From contig NZ_FZNX01000003.1 of assembly GCF_900188355.1 (NCBI RefSeq), forward strand, positions 7,501 through 71,500: a DNA stretch of 64,000 nucleotides, in the 5' to 3' direction. Positions 43,154 to 52,327 of the stretch are shown in pieces. Under the pieces are notes generated by a model, which saw nothing but the letters and a program-made list of their open reading frames with translations, did no database searches and was not told where the DNA came from. The stretch comes from Lutibacter flavus. Its GTDB lineage: Bacteria > Bacteroidota > Bacteroidia > Flavobacteriales > Flavobacteriaceae. Numbering within the stretch: the stretch's first letter is position 1; every line of letters begins with the position of its first letter. The position numbers were made by a program, and so were the translations under genes.

Positions 43154-45972
43154 GCAAAATAAATGAAACAGCAAGACTTTTCGCACATACTTTAATAGAG
43201 CACGAAAAAAAGAAGGGCGAAATAACTGAAGAAGTTATTGAAGAGGTTGTGAGTAGATTAAGTGCAATGAATATTGTGCCAGGAGAATCAATTGACGAAA
43301 ATGAATTATTTGACATTTTAATTTCAGATTTAAGTATTGGAGCGGGTTCAATTACTCTTCTTTCAGAGGATATTGACCCATGGCTAAATGATGAAAAGAC
43401 CAATATTGAATTTGATTTATGGAAAAGATATAAAATGCTTTTACAGAAAAGAGACCCTTCCTTTCCAGTAAATGAATTAGATGATTTTACAGATAAAATA
43501 TTAGATAAATGCGTGAATCCAAAACAACTAGGTTCTTGGGATAGAAGGGGAATGGTAGTTGGTCATGTACAATCTGGGAAAACTTCAAATTACGTTGGAC
43601 TTATAAATAAGGCAACGGATGCGGGATACAAGGTAATAATTGTGATAGCTGGAACAATTAGTTCTTTAAGGAGGCAAACTCAAGAAAGGATTGATGATGG
43701 ATATATAGGGAGGAATAGCTCTGCTTATTTGAGGAATAAAGGTGAAAATAGAATTAAAGGGGTTGGTGAGTATAAGGTAGATACAGATATTTATCCGCTG
43801 ACTTCATCATATTATAAAAAAGGAGATGAAGGTGATTTTAATACTAAAGTTGCCAATAGTTCAAATATTCCAATTGGAAAAAATCCAGTAGTATTTGTAA
43901 TAAAAAAGAATAAAACAATATTAGAAAATTTAATTGATTGGTTTTCAATAAACGAAGAAATTAAATTAATCGATGGGAAGTTGAAATTAATGAATGTCCC
44001 AGCTCTTATTATTGATGATGAATCTGATTATGCTTCAGTCAATGCTACAAAAGATATTAATGAGGTAAAAACAATTAATAGGTTAATAAGGGTTTTATTA
44101 AATCTATTTGACCAAAACACTTTTATAGGTTATACTGCCACACCTTATGCGAATTTGTTTATTTCCCAAGAGTATAATGAAGAGCTAACTACCTATGTAA
44201 AAGGAAAGGAATATTTTGTAGGAAACGATTTATTTCCTAAAGATTTTATAATAAATATAAAAGCTGCCAAAAATTATATTGGTGCAGCAAAAATGTTTGG
44301 ATTAGAGGACCCAATAACTGGAGAAAGTAATGAGCCTCTTCCAGTTTTTAGACCCATTTATAGTGATGAATATAATCCTCCCTTATTTGAGAAGATAAAT
44401 AAAAAGAATAAAGATAACTTACCTGAATATATTCCTGAAAGCCTTGAAAAGGCTATTATGTCATTTGTTTTGACTTGTGCAGTTAGAAGAGTAAGAGGGC
44501 ATAAAAAAAAGCATAATTCCATGTTGATTCATGTTGCTCTATATGTAATTTGGATAGATAGGATTTCCTTGCTAGTAAATGAAAAAATAAAGGAGTTTAA
44601 AAATAAAATTGAGGCAAATGATATTCAATTTATTGAGAAACTAAAAAGGTTGTATTTGGATGACTTTGTCCCAACCACAAGAATAGTTAGTGAAAACTTA
44701 GACTATATAGACAAAAGAATTAAAGTTGATGGTTGGGAAGATGTTAAATCTGAATTGAGAAATTCTATTTTAAAAATAGATGTTAGAGCTGTACATGGTA
44801 CTACCTCAACTTCTAAATTAGATTATCATAATATTTCGAATATTGACTATGAAAGGCATGAAAATGGTCTTAATGTTATAGCAGTAGGTGGTGGTAAATT
44901 ATCAAGAGGGATTACATTGGAAGGCCTATCAACAAGTTATTATTTGAGAACCACGAAAATGTATGATTCCCTAATGCAGATGGGTAGATGGTTTGGTTAT
45001 AGACCTGGATATGTTGATTTATGTAGATTATTTACGAATAATAGAATTTTTGATTGGTTCAATCATATTACAATGGCTACTGAGGAAATGAGAAATGATT
45101 TTGATATTATGACATCTCAAAATTTAAAACCAAAAGATTTCAGGTTAAAAGTTCGAAATCATCATGGTTTATTAGCTGTAACTAGTGTGTCTAAATTGTA
45201 TTGGTCAAAGGATATAAAAATTTCATTTTCTGGGACAAATCTTCAAACATATTTGATTAATAAAGATTTAGTCTCAATTAAGAATAATCAAAAAATACTT
45301 GCTGATTTATCAAAAAAATTAAGTAATCCAATAGTTTCAAGGATAAGAGATAGAGTTAAATATTTGATGTTTAATAATGTCAATGAAGAGCATTTAACAA
45401 GCTTTATTTATAATTACAAAATAAATATTCCAGCAATAAATAATTCGGTGATTGCTGATTACATAACTAGTCAAAAATCAATAAGTTCAATAAAGGAATG
45501 GACCATTGTAATAGTTTCAAATACAGATAAAAATGTAAAAGTATTTAAAAATGGGGATGGGAAAGGAGATAAAATGAATGTTGAACCTACTAGGTATAAT
45601 TTAATTGTTGATGGGCACAGTATAGAAATGGTTTGCAGCGTAAGAAACCAAACTGAGCCAAATGAAAAGTATAAAATAACAAAAAATCAAATAGACGATA
45701 TTAAGGATAGGCAAGTAGATTTAAAAGTAAAAGGGTTTACTTCAAATAAATTAATTAAGGAACAAAGAGCAAAAGAGAAAAAAGGTTTATTGCTTATTTA
45801 TGCATTGGATGAAAGAGGGACAAGTAATTTAGAGAATAATATTCCTATAGTTGGATATAGTATACATTTTCCAGAAATTGAAAATGAGCAAAAAACATCA
45901 TATACAGCTACAATATTTGATGATTTTGATGAAGATTTGATGGGTGAGGAAGATAATAATATAAAAAATTAG
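43150..45972 (+). CDS. Z1-domain superfamily II helicase-like protein
   Basis: This 940-residue protein has Walker A in VVGHVQSGKTSN (near residue 137), a DE-box ALIIDDESDYAS, motif III GYTATPYAN, motif V GGGKLSRGITLEG and motif VI MQMGRWFGYR. This is the Z1 signature. Z1 proteins act as ATP-driven motors in restriction systems with GHKL ATPases. The start overlaps the GHKL stop (ATGA), and the next gene starts 2 bp after its end, so it is a subunit of the same complex. The C-terminal 250 residues show no motif that I can name. Confidence 0.92.
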   Translation: MSKINETARLFAHTLIEHEKKKGEITEEVIEEVVSRLSAMNIVPGESIDENELFDILISDLSIGAGSITLLSEDIDPWLNDEKTNIEFDLWKRYKMLLQKRDPSFPVNELDDFTDKILDKCVNPKQLGSWDRRGMVVGHVQSGKTSNYVGLINKATDAGYKVIIVIAGTISSLRRQTQERIDDGYIGRNSSAYLRNKGENRIKGVGEYKVDTDIYPLTSSYYKKGDEGDFNTKVANSSNIPIGKNPVVFVIKKNKTILENLIDWFSINEEIKLIDGKLKLMNVPALIIDDESDYASVNATKDINEVKTINRLIRVLLNLFDQNTFIGYTATPYANLFISQEYNEELTTYVKGKEYFVGNDLFPKDFIINIKAAKNYIGAAKMFGLEDPITGESNEPLPVFRPIYSDEYNPPLFEKINKKNKDNLPEYIPESLEKAIMSFVLTCAVRRVRGHKKKHNSMLIHVALYVIWIDRISLLVNEKIKEFKNKIEANDIQFIEKLKRLYLDDFVPTTRIVSENLDYIDKRIKVDGWEDVKSELRNSILKIDVRAVHGTTSTSKLDYHNISNIDYERHENGLNVIAVGGGKLSRGITLEGLSTSYYLRTTKMYDSLMQMGRWFGYRPGYVDLCRLFTNNRIFDWFNHITMATEEMRNDFDIMTSQNLKPKDFRLKVRNHHGLLAVTSVSKLYWSKDIKISFSGTNLQTYLINKDLVSIKNNQKILADLSKKLSNPIVSRIRDRVKYLMFNNVNEEHLTSFIYNYKINIPAINNSVIADYITSQKSISSIKEWTIVIVSNTDKNVKVFKNGDGKGDKMNVEPTRYNLIVDGHSIEMVCSVRNQTEPNEKYKITKNQIDDIKDRQVDLKVKGFTSNKLIKEQRAKEKKGLLLIYALDERGTSNLENNIPIVGYSIHFPEIENEQKTSYTATIFDDFDEDLMGEEDNNIKN

Positions 45973-45974
45973 TT

Positions 45975-46952
45975 ATGGTAGATTTGAAATCGATTTGGGA
46001 GCTACATAAACCTTCACAAGAACATATTGTTATTAAGACTAAAATTGATGATGTACCACAGTTTAAGTGCTATGCTGCAACTAATCATCTTGTAGGGAAT
46101 CACTTATATCTTATGGAACTAGCTAGGCATACTGTGATTCCAGAATTTAAAAATTCTTCATTTAAAGGAGTCCGAATTGAAGTTTTTCAATACGAAGATA
46201 GCCAGGAATTAAATATTTACTTAATTGATTCAGAGTTGAAGGATATTTTCAGTTTATTCATTGAGAATATAATTGAAGATATAAAGGATTGTTCAACAGA
46301 GAATGAAGCTGTATTGATTACTTCAAACATTATTCAGAAATGGAAGCGGCTTTTTGATAAAATAAATTTTAATGGTCTTTCATTGGAACAGCAAAAGGGA
46401 TTGTTAGGAGAATTATTATTTTTTGATGAATTATTGAATAATAATTTAGAATTGGAATATGTATTGAGTTGTTGGACAGGGCCAGATTTTGAAGATAAAG
46501 ATTTTAATTTGAATGATTTAGGTGTTGAGGTTAAATTTTCAACTGCTAAAACATCTAAAATAAAAATAACAAGTGAAAGGCAACTTGATGTTACAAATTT
46601 TAACAATCTTTATTTAAGTGTGTACCAAGCTGAAGTTGTTAAGGAGAATGGTGTTTCGCTTAATTCTATAATTGAAAATTTACGGAAAAAAATAAGTGTA
46701 AATTCATCAGCATTGAAATTTTTTAATGAGAGATTAATGCTGGTTGGTTATTTTGAGGAAGATATTGAGTTTTATAATACTAGATATGGATTAAGAACTT
46801 GGTTCAATTATGAAGTTACTCCAGACTTCCCAAAGTTAACAATTGATAATCTTCCAAAAGGGTTATATAATGCATCATATTATATAGAGCAATCTGCTAT
46901 TGAGAATTTTGTTTTGTCATTTGATGCAATCATTAATAACTTAAAATTATGA
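45975..46952 (+). CDS. PD-(D/E)XK motif protein of the restriction system
   Basis: This 325-residue protein is of the 'PD-(D/E)XK motif protein' group that accompanies Z1 and GHKL genes. The nuclease core is visible: the helix QQKGLLGELLFFDELL (conserved Glu), then WTGPDFEDKDFNLNDLGVEVKFS, where Asp and the E-V-K triad would bind the metal. It probably cuts unmodified DNA. The last 4 bp overlap the AIPR gene start. Confidence 0.85.
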   Translation: MVDLKSIWELHKPSQEHIVIKTKIDDVPQFKCYAATNHLVGNHLYLMELARHTVIPEFKNSSFKGVRIEVFQYEDSQELNIYLIDSELKDIFSLFIENIIEDIKDCSTENEAVLITSNIIQKWKRLFDKINFNGLSLEQQKGLLGELLFFDELLNNNLELEYVLSCWTGPDFEDKDFNLNDLGVEVKFSTAKTSKIKITSERQLDVTNFNNLYLSVYQAEVVKENGVSLNSIIENLRKKISVNSSALKFFNERLMLVGYFEEDIEFYNTRYGLRTWFNYEVTPDFPKLTIDNLPKGLYNASYYIEQSAIENFVLSFDAIINNLKL

Positions 46953-49336
46953 ATAGAGCATATAGAAACTATGTAGATGAGGTTAAATCGGAAGTTGCTG
47001 CGTTGGTATACTCAGAAGGTGATGGTGCTAGTTTTGAGGATAAGTATACTGAGTATGGAATTGAGATACTAGACTCAATAGGGAAAACTGATGGAGCTAG
47101 AGTGTTGTCTTTTGTACATCCAAATTCAAGAGGTGGTATTGATTGGAAAATTAATGGTTATTGTTTACGGGACTCTTTTAAAGATGATAATAGTAAAAGT
47201 TATTTTGAGACTTTAGATATGTTTATTACTTATTATGATTCTAATTCTTACGACTATAATATTACAAGTGCCGATTTTACAAAAACTTTAAATCAATTGA
47301 AGAGGTTTCTAAATGGTGCTTTTAAAAGACATATAGATTATATCGATAAATCCAATAGTGAATTAAATGAATTACTAAAAATTATTGGAGGACAAAGTAA
47401 ACTTTTTGATAGAGTTAATGTACATTTCTTGTTGAATGGGAGTTATAATCAAAAAAATGAAAAATTTAATCTTAAAGGATTAGAAGATTTAAATGTTACA
47501 GTCCAAATATGGGATATTCCAAGGTTTTTTAAAATAAATGAGTCAAATAGCACAAGAGAGCCTATTGAAATTGAGTTTAGTGAGTTTTTAGATAATAATG
47601 AAAAAGGTATTCAATGTTTAAAAGTTCCAAGTATAGATGATTTATATGAGTGTTATTTGTCAATAATTCCAGGTGAAGTTTTGGCTAGTTTATATAAGGA
47701 ATATTCAAACGAGTTGTTAGAAAGTAATGTTCGAGCATTTTTAGGCCAAGCTGGGAAATTCAATAAAGGTATAAGAGATACAATTAGAGAAAAACCACAG
47801 ATGTTTTTGCCTTATAATAATGGAATTACTGCAACGGCAAATCATGTTGAAACTGAAATTATAAACAAGGAGCTTATTATAACTAAATTGAATGATTTTC
47901 AAATTGTTAATGGAGGTCAAACTACTGCCTCTTTATACCATACTCAAAAAAAATATAAGGATGCAGATTTGAGCAATATATCAGTTCAGATGAAACTCAC
48001 AGTTATCAAAGATATTGATAAAAAGAATGAAGAAGTTCCAAATATCGCAAGATATGCCAATAGTCAAAACAAGGTAACAGAGCTTGATTTGTCATCTAAT
48101 AATCCATATTTTGTTCAAGTAGAGAGCTTATCTAGGAAAAAATATGTGATTAATCCTGAAAATAGAAATCAGTCTTTATTGTGGTATTTTGAAAGAGTGA
48201 AAGGGCAATATAGGGAGTCGATTAATAAACTAACTCCGAGTATGCAAAAGAAGTTCAAAGAACAAAACCCAACAAAGACAAAGTTTGTTAAATCAGATAT
48301 AGCTAAGTATATAAATTTATGGGAGCAAAAACCTTTTATGGTTGCTAGAGGTGCTCAAAAGAACTTTATAGATTATACAAAAGGTATTAATGAATTGGTC
48401 AAAAAGAATAAGCTTCCAGGTGAAAACTTTTACAAGAAACTAATTTCAAATGCAATCATATTTAAGACAATTGATAAGTTGTTTGGTAGAAAGAATGTAA
48501 ATGCTATTGGTGATACTAATTTAAAATCATACACGGTTGCATATACAATGTCATATTTTCATTTTCTTACAGAGAATAGATTTGATTTATGGAAATTATA
48601 TGATGAGCAAATTTTAAATGATAAGTTAATAAATTGTTTTAAAAATTTATTGGTTTTTGTGTATACTCATTTGACACAAAATGCTGTTAACACATTAATT
48701 TCAGAATATGCAAAAAGAGAAACCTCTTGGAAAAAGCTTAAAGAAGAAAAATATGATTTAAATTTTGATATTCTTAAGGAATATTTAATTTCAAGTGAGG
48801 AGGCCTTAGCCCGAAAAAAACAAAAAGAAGTAAATGTCGATGATAAAATAGAGAGCAATCTTTATGTTATTAGTGAAATTAAAAAGCTTGGTTTAAAGTT
48901 TTGGGATGGCTTAAAAGTCTACATAAAAGAAAACCCATCAAAGGATATTGATTATTTTAGATTGTTGGAGTTAATTAAAAAGGTAAAAGAAAATAGAAAT
49001 TTAGCAGATAGAGATATTTCTTTTGGAAAAAAAGTTTTAAAGTTCATTTCCAATAATGAACAGTTTGTAACTGAGATTAAAAATATGTCTGATTTGAAGG
49101 AAAAAGAATTTGTAGATATTAAAGCTATTTATGATAGATTTAAAATGGCAGATTCTGAAACTTGGAAAAAAGCATTAGCAATTGGTGAACAGACCAAAAT
49201 TTTCAGTTATCAAGAATTATCCAATATAAAGTACGTACAAAAATGTATTATGAATAATAAACAAGTGAGAGAGGGCTCATTGCTAAAATGTTTTGAATCT
49301 TTTAAAAAAGTTAAAAAATTTGGAATAAAGGTTTAG
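46949..49336 (+). CDS. AIPR family (abortive infection phage resistance) protein
   Basis: This 795-residue protein carries the AIPR signature region: FLGQAGKFNKGIRDTIREKP, then FLPYNNGITATANHVE, and FQIVNGGQTTASLYHTQ (about 265-330). AIPR proteins are linked with abortive infection against phage and often sit in restriction operons. Biochemical function is unclear. The gene overlaps the PD-(D/E)XK gene by 4 bp and precedes the small nuclease-like gene by 19 bp. Confidence 0.92.
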   Translation: MNRAYRNYVDEVKSEVAALVYSEGDGASFEDKYTEYGIEILDSIGKTDGARVLSFVHPNSRGGIDWKINGYCLRDSFKDDNSKSYFETLDMFITYYDSNSYDYNITSADFTKTLNQLKRFLNGAFKRHIDYIDKSNSELNELLKIIGGQSKLFDRVNVHFLLNGSYNQKNEKFNLKGLEDLNVTVQIWDIPRFFKINESNSTREPIEIEFSEFLDNNEKGIQCLKVPSIDDLYECYLSIIPGEVLASLYKEYSNELLESNVRAFLGQAGKFNKGIRDTIREKPQMFLPYNNGITATANHVETEIINKELIITKLNDFQIVNGGQTTASLYHTQKKYKDADLSNISVQMKLTVIKDIDKKNEEVPNIARYANSQNKVTELDLSSNNPYFVQVESLSRKKYVINPENRNQSLLWYFERVKGQYRESINKLTPSMQKKFKEQNPTKTKFVKSDIAKYINLWEQKPFMVARGAQKNFIDYTKGINELVKKNKLPGENFYKKLISNAIIFKTIDKLFGRKNVNAIGDTNLKSYTVAYTMSYFHFLTENRFDLWKLYDEQILNDKLINCFKNLLVFVYTHLTQNAVNTLISEYAKRETSWKKLKEEKYDLNFDILKEYLISSEEALARKKQKEVNVDDKIESNLYVISEIKKLGLKFWDGLKVYIKENPSKDIDYFRLLELIKKVKENRNLADRDISFGKKVLKFISNNEQFVTEIKNMSDLKEKEFVDIKAIYDRFKMADSETWKKALAIGEQTKIFSYQELSNIKYVQKCIMNNKQVREGSLLKCFESFKKVKKFGIKV

Positions 49337-49355
49337 TATAATATAAAATAGTAAG

Positions 49356-49820
49356 TTGGCAAGTAATCAATCATATTTAATAACTGTTAAGAACAATATA
49401 ACAGAGAAGGAAGGGATAAATTTATTATTAAATTCAAAAGATAATTTTATTTTACCCGATAGTAAAAGCAAAAAATCAATTTTAACTTTTTTAGGTGTAA
49501 GTATAAAGTATATTAGAGCATTTGATTTAATTCTATTACCTAATTACCTGACACCACAAGAGGAAATTACTATTGAGAATGTTGATGATATAACTTTGGT
49601 TGAATTAAAAACTACTAAAAAGAAACTAACGAACATTCCCCGAGGGTTTTTCTTTGGGGCAACGGAAAATGAATTTAATCTTGCTCGAAAAATCAAAGAG
49701 AAATATAAATTTTGTTTTGTTTCTCTTCATAAAGATTCTTTAGGTTATGAGTTATTGTCATTATCAGAATTAGAAAAAATAATTAAAAACAAACGGATTC
49801 AATATCAAATAAATTTATAA
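49356..49820 (+). CDS. Small nuclease-like protein, possible restriction subunit (DUF3883/NO-VEIN-like core)
   Basis: This 154-residue protein starts with TTG at 49356, since no ATG is available in frame before the domain. A compact PD-(D/E)XK-type pattern is seen: Asp in RAFDLILLPNY, then TLVELKTTKKK (E-x-K), then GATENEFNLARKIKEKY, FCFV. The E-x-KTT plus E-F-x-x-AR spacing resembles DUF3883/NO-VEIN C-terminal domains. It lies 19 bp after the AIPR gene and ends the operon, so it may be the real endonuclease. The family assignment is uncertain. Confidence 0.6.
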   Translation: MASNQSYLITVKNNITEKEGINLLLNSKDNFILPDSKSKKSILTFLGVSIKYIRAFDLILLPNYLTPQEEITIENVDDITLVELKTTKKKLTNIPRGFFFGATENEFNLARKIKEKYKFCFVSLHKDSLGYELLSLSELEKIIKNKRIQYQINL

Positions 49821-49942
49821 GATTTTTACACTAATGCACTAGGAAAACAATCTATATTCTTTTTGTTTTATGATAAAATGTATATTTATTATCAATCGAC
49901 TCAAATTAAGAAAAATTACAAATTACACATATCAAAGACTTA

Positions 49943-50968
49943 ATGGGTGAATTTAAAAAACTTTATAAAAGCATTAATGCCTATTTGGACACAGAAAATG
50001 CAGTTCAAACAGCTAAACGTATTCTTATTTTCGAAATAGTTACTATAACTATATTTGGTATAATCCACAATAAAACTAATTATAATGAATTTGATGCTCC
50101 ACCTATTTTAAGTCTTTTAGTTTCTGTCATTTCCATAATCATTGCTATAATTATCACTTATTTGTTTTCAAAACTTTTCGCAGAAAAATCAGAAAGAATC
50201 CAGAGAAAATATACTATTGATGAATTGTCTCATAAAGTAACCTTATTTAGAAAAATTGCATTTCATATTAAAGGTATGAGAGAGTTTTGGAGTCAAAGCA
50301 AAAAAAATGCTAAACAAAAACTAGACAATAAATATAAACGATTAACTTATCATCAATATAGGAATTTAGGTTATGACAGACTTCATTTATTCGCAGAGGA
50401 GGTGGGTGATATAGTTCCACAAGCATATTTAGCTTTGCGAGGGCTAGAGAATAATGAGAACACTTATGCTTTTTTCGCTCCTTTTAGACCAACAAATTAT
50501 ACTTTAGAAGAAATATCTGATTTTCATGAATATACAGGGTCTTTTTGGTCTATGCTTGATAAAGGGTTTAAACTTGATATGGTAACCAATTATGACAAAA
50601 CACAGATAAAAGATTACTATAAAGGGGTTACAGGAAAAGAACTCGATAATATAGATATTACTAAAGACATCAAAACAATGTTCAATGATGTTCAATCTGA
50701 AATATTTGAAAAACTTTATTATTTAACTAAACTTAATGAAACAAGGTTTTCTAAGTTATTCTTATCTGGACTCACAAACCTTTTAATATTTTTAATAATC
50801 TTAATTGTTAGTTTGATTATCTATGTTGTAAACCCAGAACCCGTGATTAGTTATTATACAACTATAGCTCTAGTTTCATTTTTTATAGCTAATACAGTAG
50901 ATTTAGTTGTGATAATATGGTTAGCTTTCAAAACTGAACTGAATATAAAAGATTTTTATAAAGTTTGA
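49943..50968 (+). CDS. Four-TM membrane protein of unknown function
   Basis: This 341-residue protein has two membrane helices near the N-terminus (about 25-42 and 52-78), a soluble region of about 190 residues (with NLGYDRLHLFAEEVGDIVPQ), and two more helices (about 275-297 and 305-330). The layout, with a cytoplasmic domain between helix pairs, is seen in sensor or effector membrane proteins. I do not know the family. It stands alone between the restriction operon and the small recombinase gene and could be a separate defence effector. Confidence 0.6.
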   Translation: MGEFKKLYKSINAYLDTENAVQTAKRILIFEIVTITIFGIIHNKTNYNEFDAPPILSLLVSVISIIIAIIITYLFSKLFAEKSERIQRKYTIDELSHKVTLFRKIAFHIKGMREFWSQSKKNAKQKLDNKYKRLTYHQYRNLGYDRLHLFAEEVGDIVPQAYLALRGLENNENTYAFFAPFRPTNYTLEEISDFHEYTGSFWSMLDKGFKLDMVTNYDKTQIKDYYKGVTGKELDNIDITKDIKTMFNDVQSEIFEKLYYLTKLNETRFSKLFLSGLTNLLIFLIILIVSLIIYVVNPEPVISYYTTIALVSFFIANTVDLVVIIWLAFKTELNIKDFYKV

Positions 50969-51019
50969 TTTTTCAAGCTCATATTAAGTAACCAAAAATT
51001 TCATCAAGCTTTTATAACA

Positions 51020-51043
51020 AATTGCAAACATTAGTTTGCAATT
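51020..51043 (+). terminator. Inverted repeat after the four-TM protein gene
   Basis: AATTGCAAAC (51020-51029) and GTTTGCAATT (51034-51043) with loop ATTA form a perfect 10 bp stem 51 bp after the gene. It is not followed by a T-run, so terminator function is uncertain. Confidence 0.4.
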
Positions 51044-51056
51044 AAGTCCATATTAT

Positions 51057-51192
51057 AAAAAGTTTCACTATTCTTAGAAGTGAAACTTTTTTATTTAGTT
51101 AATATATTGTATATCAATGATTTAACTTAATTTAGCAATTAAACAATATAGGACAGTTTCACTTTTAATTATTTAATGTTGCAAGTGAAACT
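51057..51192. repeat. Two inverted-repeat pairs sharing the arm AGTTTCACT, upstream of the small recombinase
   Basis: Pair 1 is AAAAAGTTTCACT (51057-51069) and its exact complement 51079-51091. Pair 2 is AGTTTCACTT (51155-51164) and complement AAGTGAAACT (51183-51192). So AGTTTCACT occurs four times, twice in each orientation. Pair 1 could also act as a terminator because Ts follow. Pair 2 ends 35 bp before the recombinase ATG. They may be recombinase binding sites or an operator. Confidence 0.7.
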
Positions 51193-51227
51193 ATTTTATC
51201 TTATATTTGTGTATCAAATTAAACGAT

Positions 51228-51791
51228 ATGAGTATTAAGGGTTCTGTAACAACAAGTGATTATTTAAATTTCGATTCAACTTTAAACAAAGCAGTAAAAT
51301 TAATTAAAACTGACAAAAACTATAAATTAGGTTTTTTAGTTGTTTTCGGTATTAATTCAGGTTTAAGAATTTCTGATATACTTTCTATAAAATTTGAAGA
51401 TTTAGAAAATGATTCAATTTCTTTGGTTGAAAAGAAAACTAACAAGAAAAGAACCATAAGACTAAATGATAATATTAAAAATGCTTTTGAATTATTAAAA
51501 GGTAGAGTTGAAAAGCAAGAAGGTTATATTTTTACTTCAAATCAAAATACAGTTTATAGTAGACAATATGTAAATCGTAAAATCAAAGAGCTTTTTGGAA
51601 CTAAAAAACTTTCAGTTTCAACGCATTCACTTCGAAAAACTTTTGGACGGAAGGTGTTTTTAAACAACAATGAATCAGATAAAGCATTAATTTATTTGTC
51701 TGATTTATTTAACCATTCTTCACCAGCAGTTACAAAACGTTACTTAGGTATTAGACAGGAAGAACTTGATGATATTTATATGAGTTTATAA
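51228..51791 (+). CDS. Minimal tyrosine recombinase (catalytic domain only)
   Basis: This 187-residue protein keeps the catalytic residues of tyrosine recombinases: Arg in SGLRISDILSI, His-x2-Arg in HSLRKTFG, and His and Tyr in FNHSSPAVTKRYLG. The N-terminal core-binding domain of larger integrases is almost missing, as the protein starts about 30 residues before the first conserved helix. I chose the ATG at 51228 (a TTG 21 bp upstream is the alternative). Proteins of this size sometimes invert small DNA segments. The inverted repeats just upstream are the first place to look for its sites. Confidence 0.85.
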   Translation: MSIKGSVTTSDYLNFDSTLNKAVKLIKTDKNYKLGFLVVFGINSGLRISDILSIKFEDLENDSISLVEKKTNKKRTIRLNDNIKNAFELLKGRVEKQEGYIFTSNQNTVYSRQYVNRKIKELFGTKKLSVSTHSLRKTFGRKVFLNNNESDKALIYLSDLFNHSSPAVTKRYLGIRQEELDDIYMSL

Positions 51792-51839
51792 TATCAAGAA
51801 CTCTTAAAGGATGTCCCAATAAACTATATTTCTTAACTA

Positions 51840-52256
51840 TTATAAAGCCTTTTTAATTTCAGCTATTAAGAACTCTAAAACATTACTCCTTAGCTTCTTG
51901 GCTTTTTTAATGTCAATATTATAATGTTCAGAATTCGTAAGACCCCTTCCGTTAGACTTGCGTTCAAGCCACTCAACTAGTGGGTATTTACTCTTCGATT
52001 TATTAATATCTCTCATTGTAAAACCTATATTTTTACGATGATTCAATATTCTAGATTGAGTCTCAAAATCCAACTTTTTAACTTCAGGAATAGAAGAAAA
52101 CTCTTTAGCTGAAATTATATGCTCAAAATCCCAAGGTTCTCCTGGGTTTAATGGTTTACCTGTATAAGAATCTATATGATAATTATTGGTCTCTATATAA
52201 AGTTCTTTTTTTACTTTTGAAAAACCCTTTTCAAAAACATCTCTCCTATATGACAT
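51840..52256 (-). CDS. HNH-type nuclease-like protein
   Basis: This 138-residue protein contains DSYTGKPLNPGEPWDFEHII, with the Asp/Glu-His pair of an HNH beta-beta-alpha metal site, then NHRKNIGFTMRDINKSKSKY, with the Asn and later basic helix typical of the fold. It has no zinc-binding Cys pairs. It is the last gene of the minus-strand cluster led by the membrane-anchored GTPase, 71 bp after the 252-residue protein, and may be the effector that cuts DNA when the cluster is triggered. Confidence 0.65.
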   Translation of the reverse strand: MSYRRDVFEKGFSKVKKELYIETNNYHIDSYTGKPLNPGEPWDFEHIISAKEFSSIPEVKKLDFETQSRILNHRKNIGFTMRDINKSKSKYPLVEWLERKSNGRGLTNSEHYNIDIKKAKKLRSNVLEFLIAEIKKAL

Positions 52257-52327
52257 ATTAAATCAAACTTACTAAATTATATATTTTACATGTTTTCATT
52301 TCAACATAAATTAATTTAAGTAAATTT

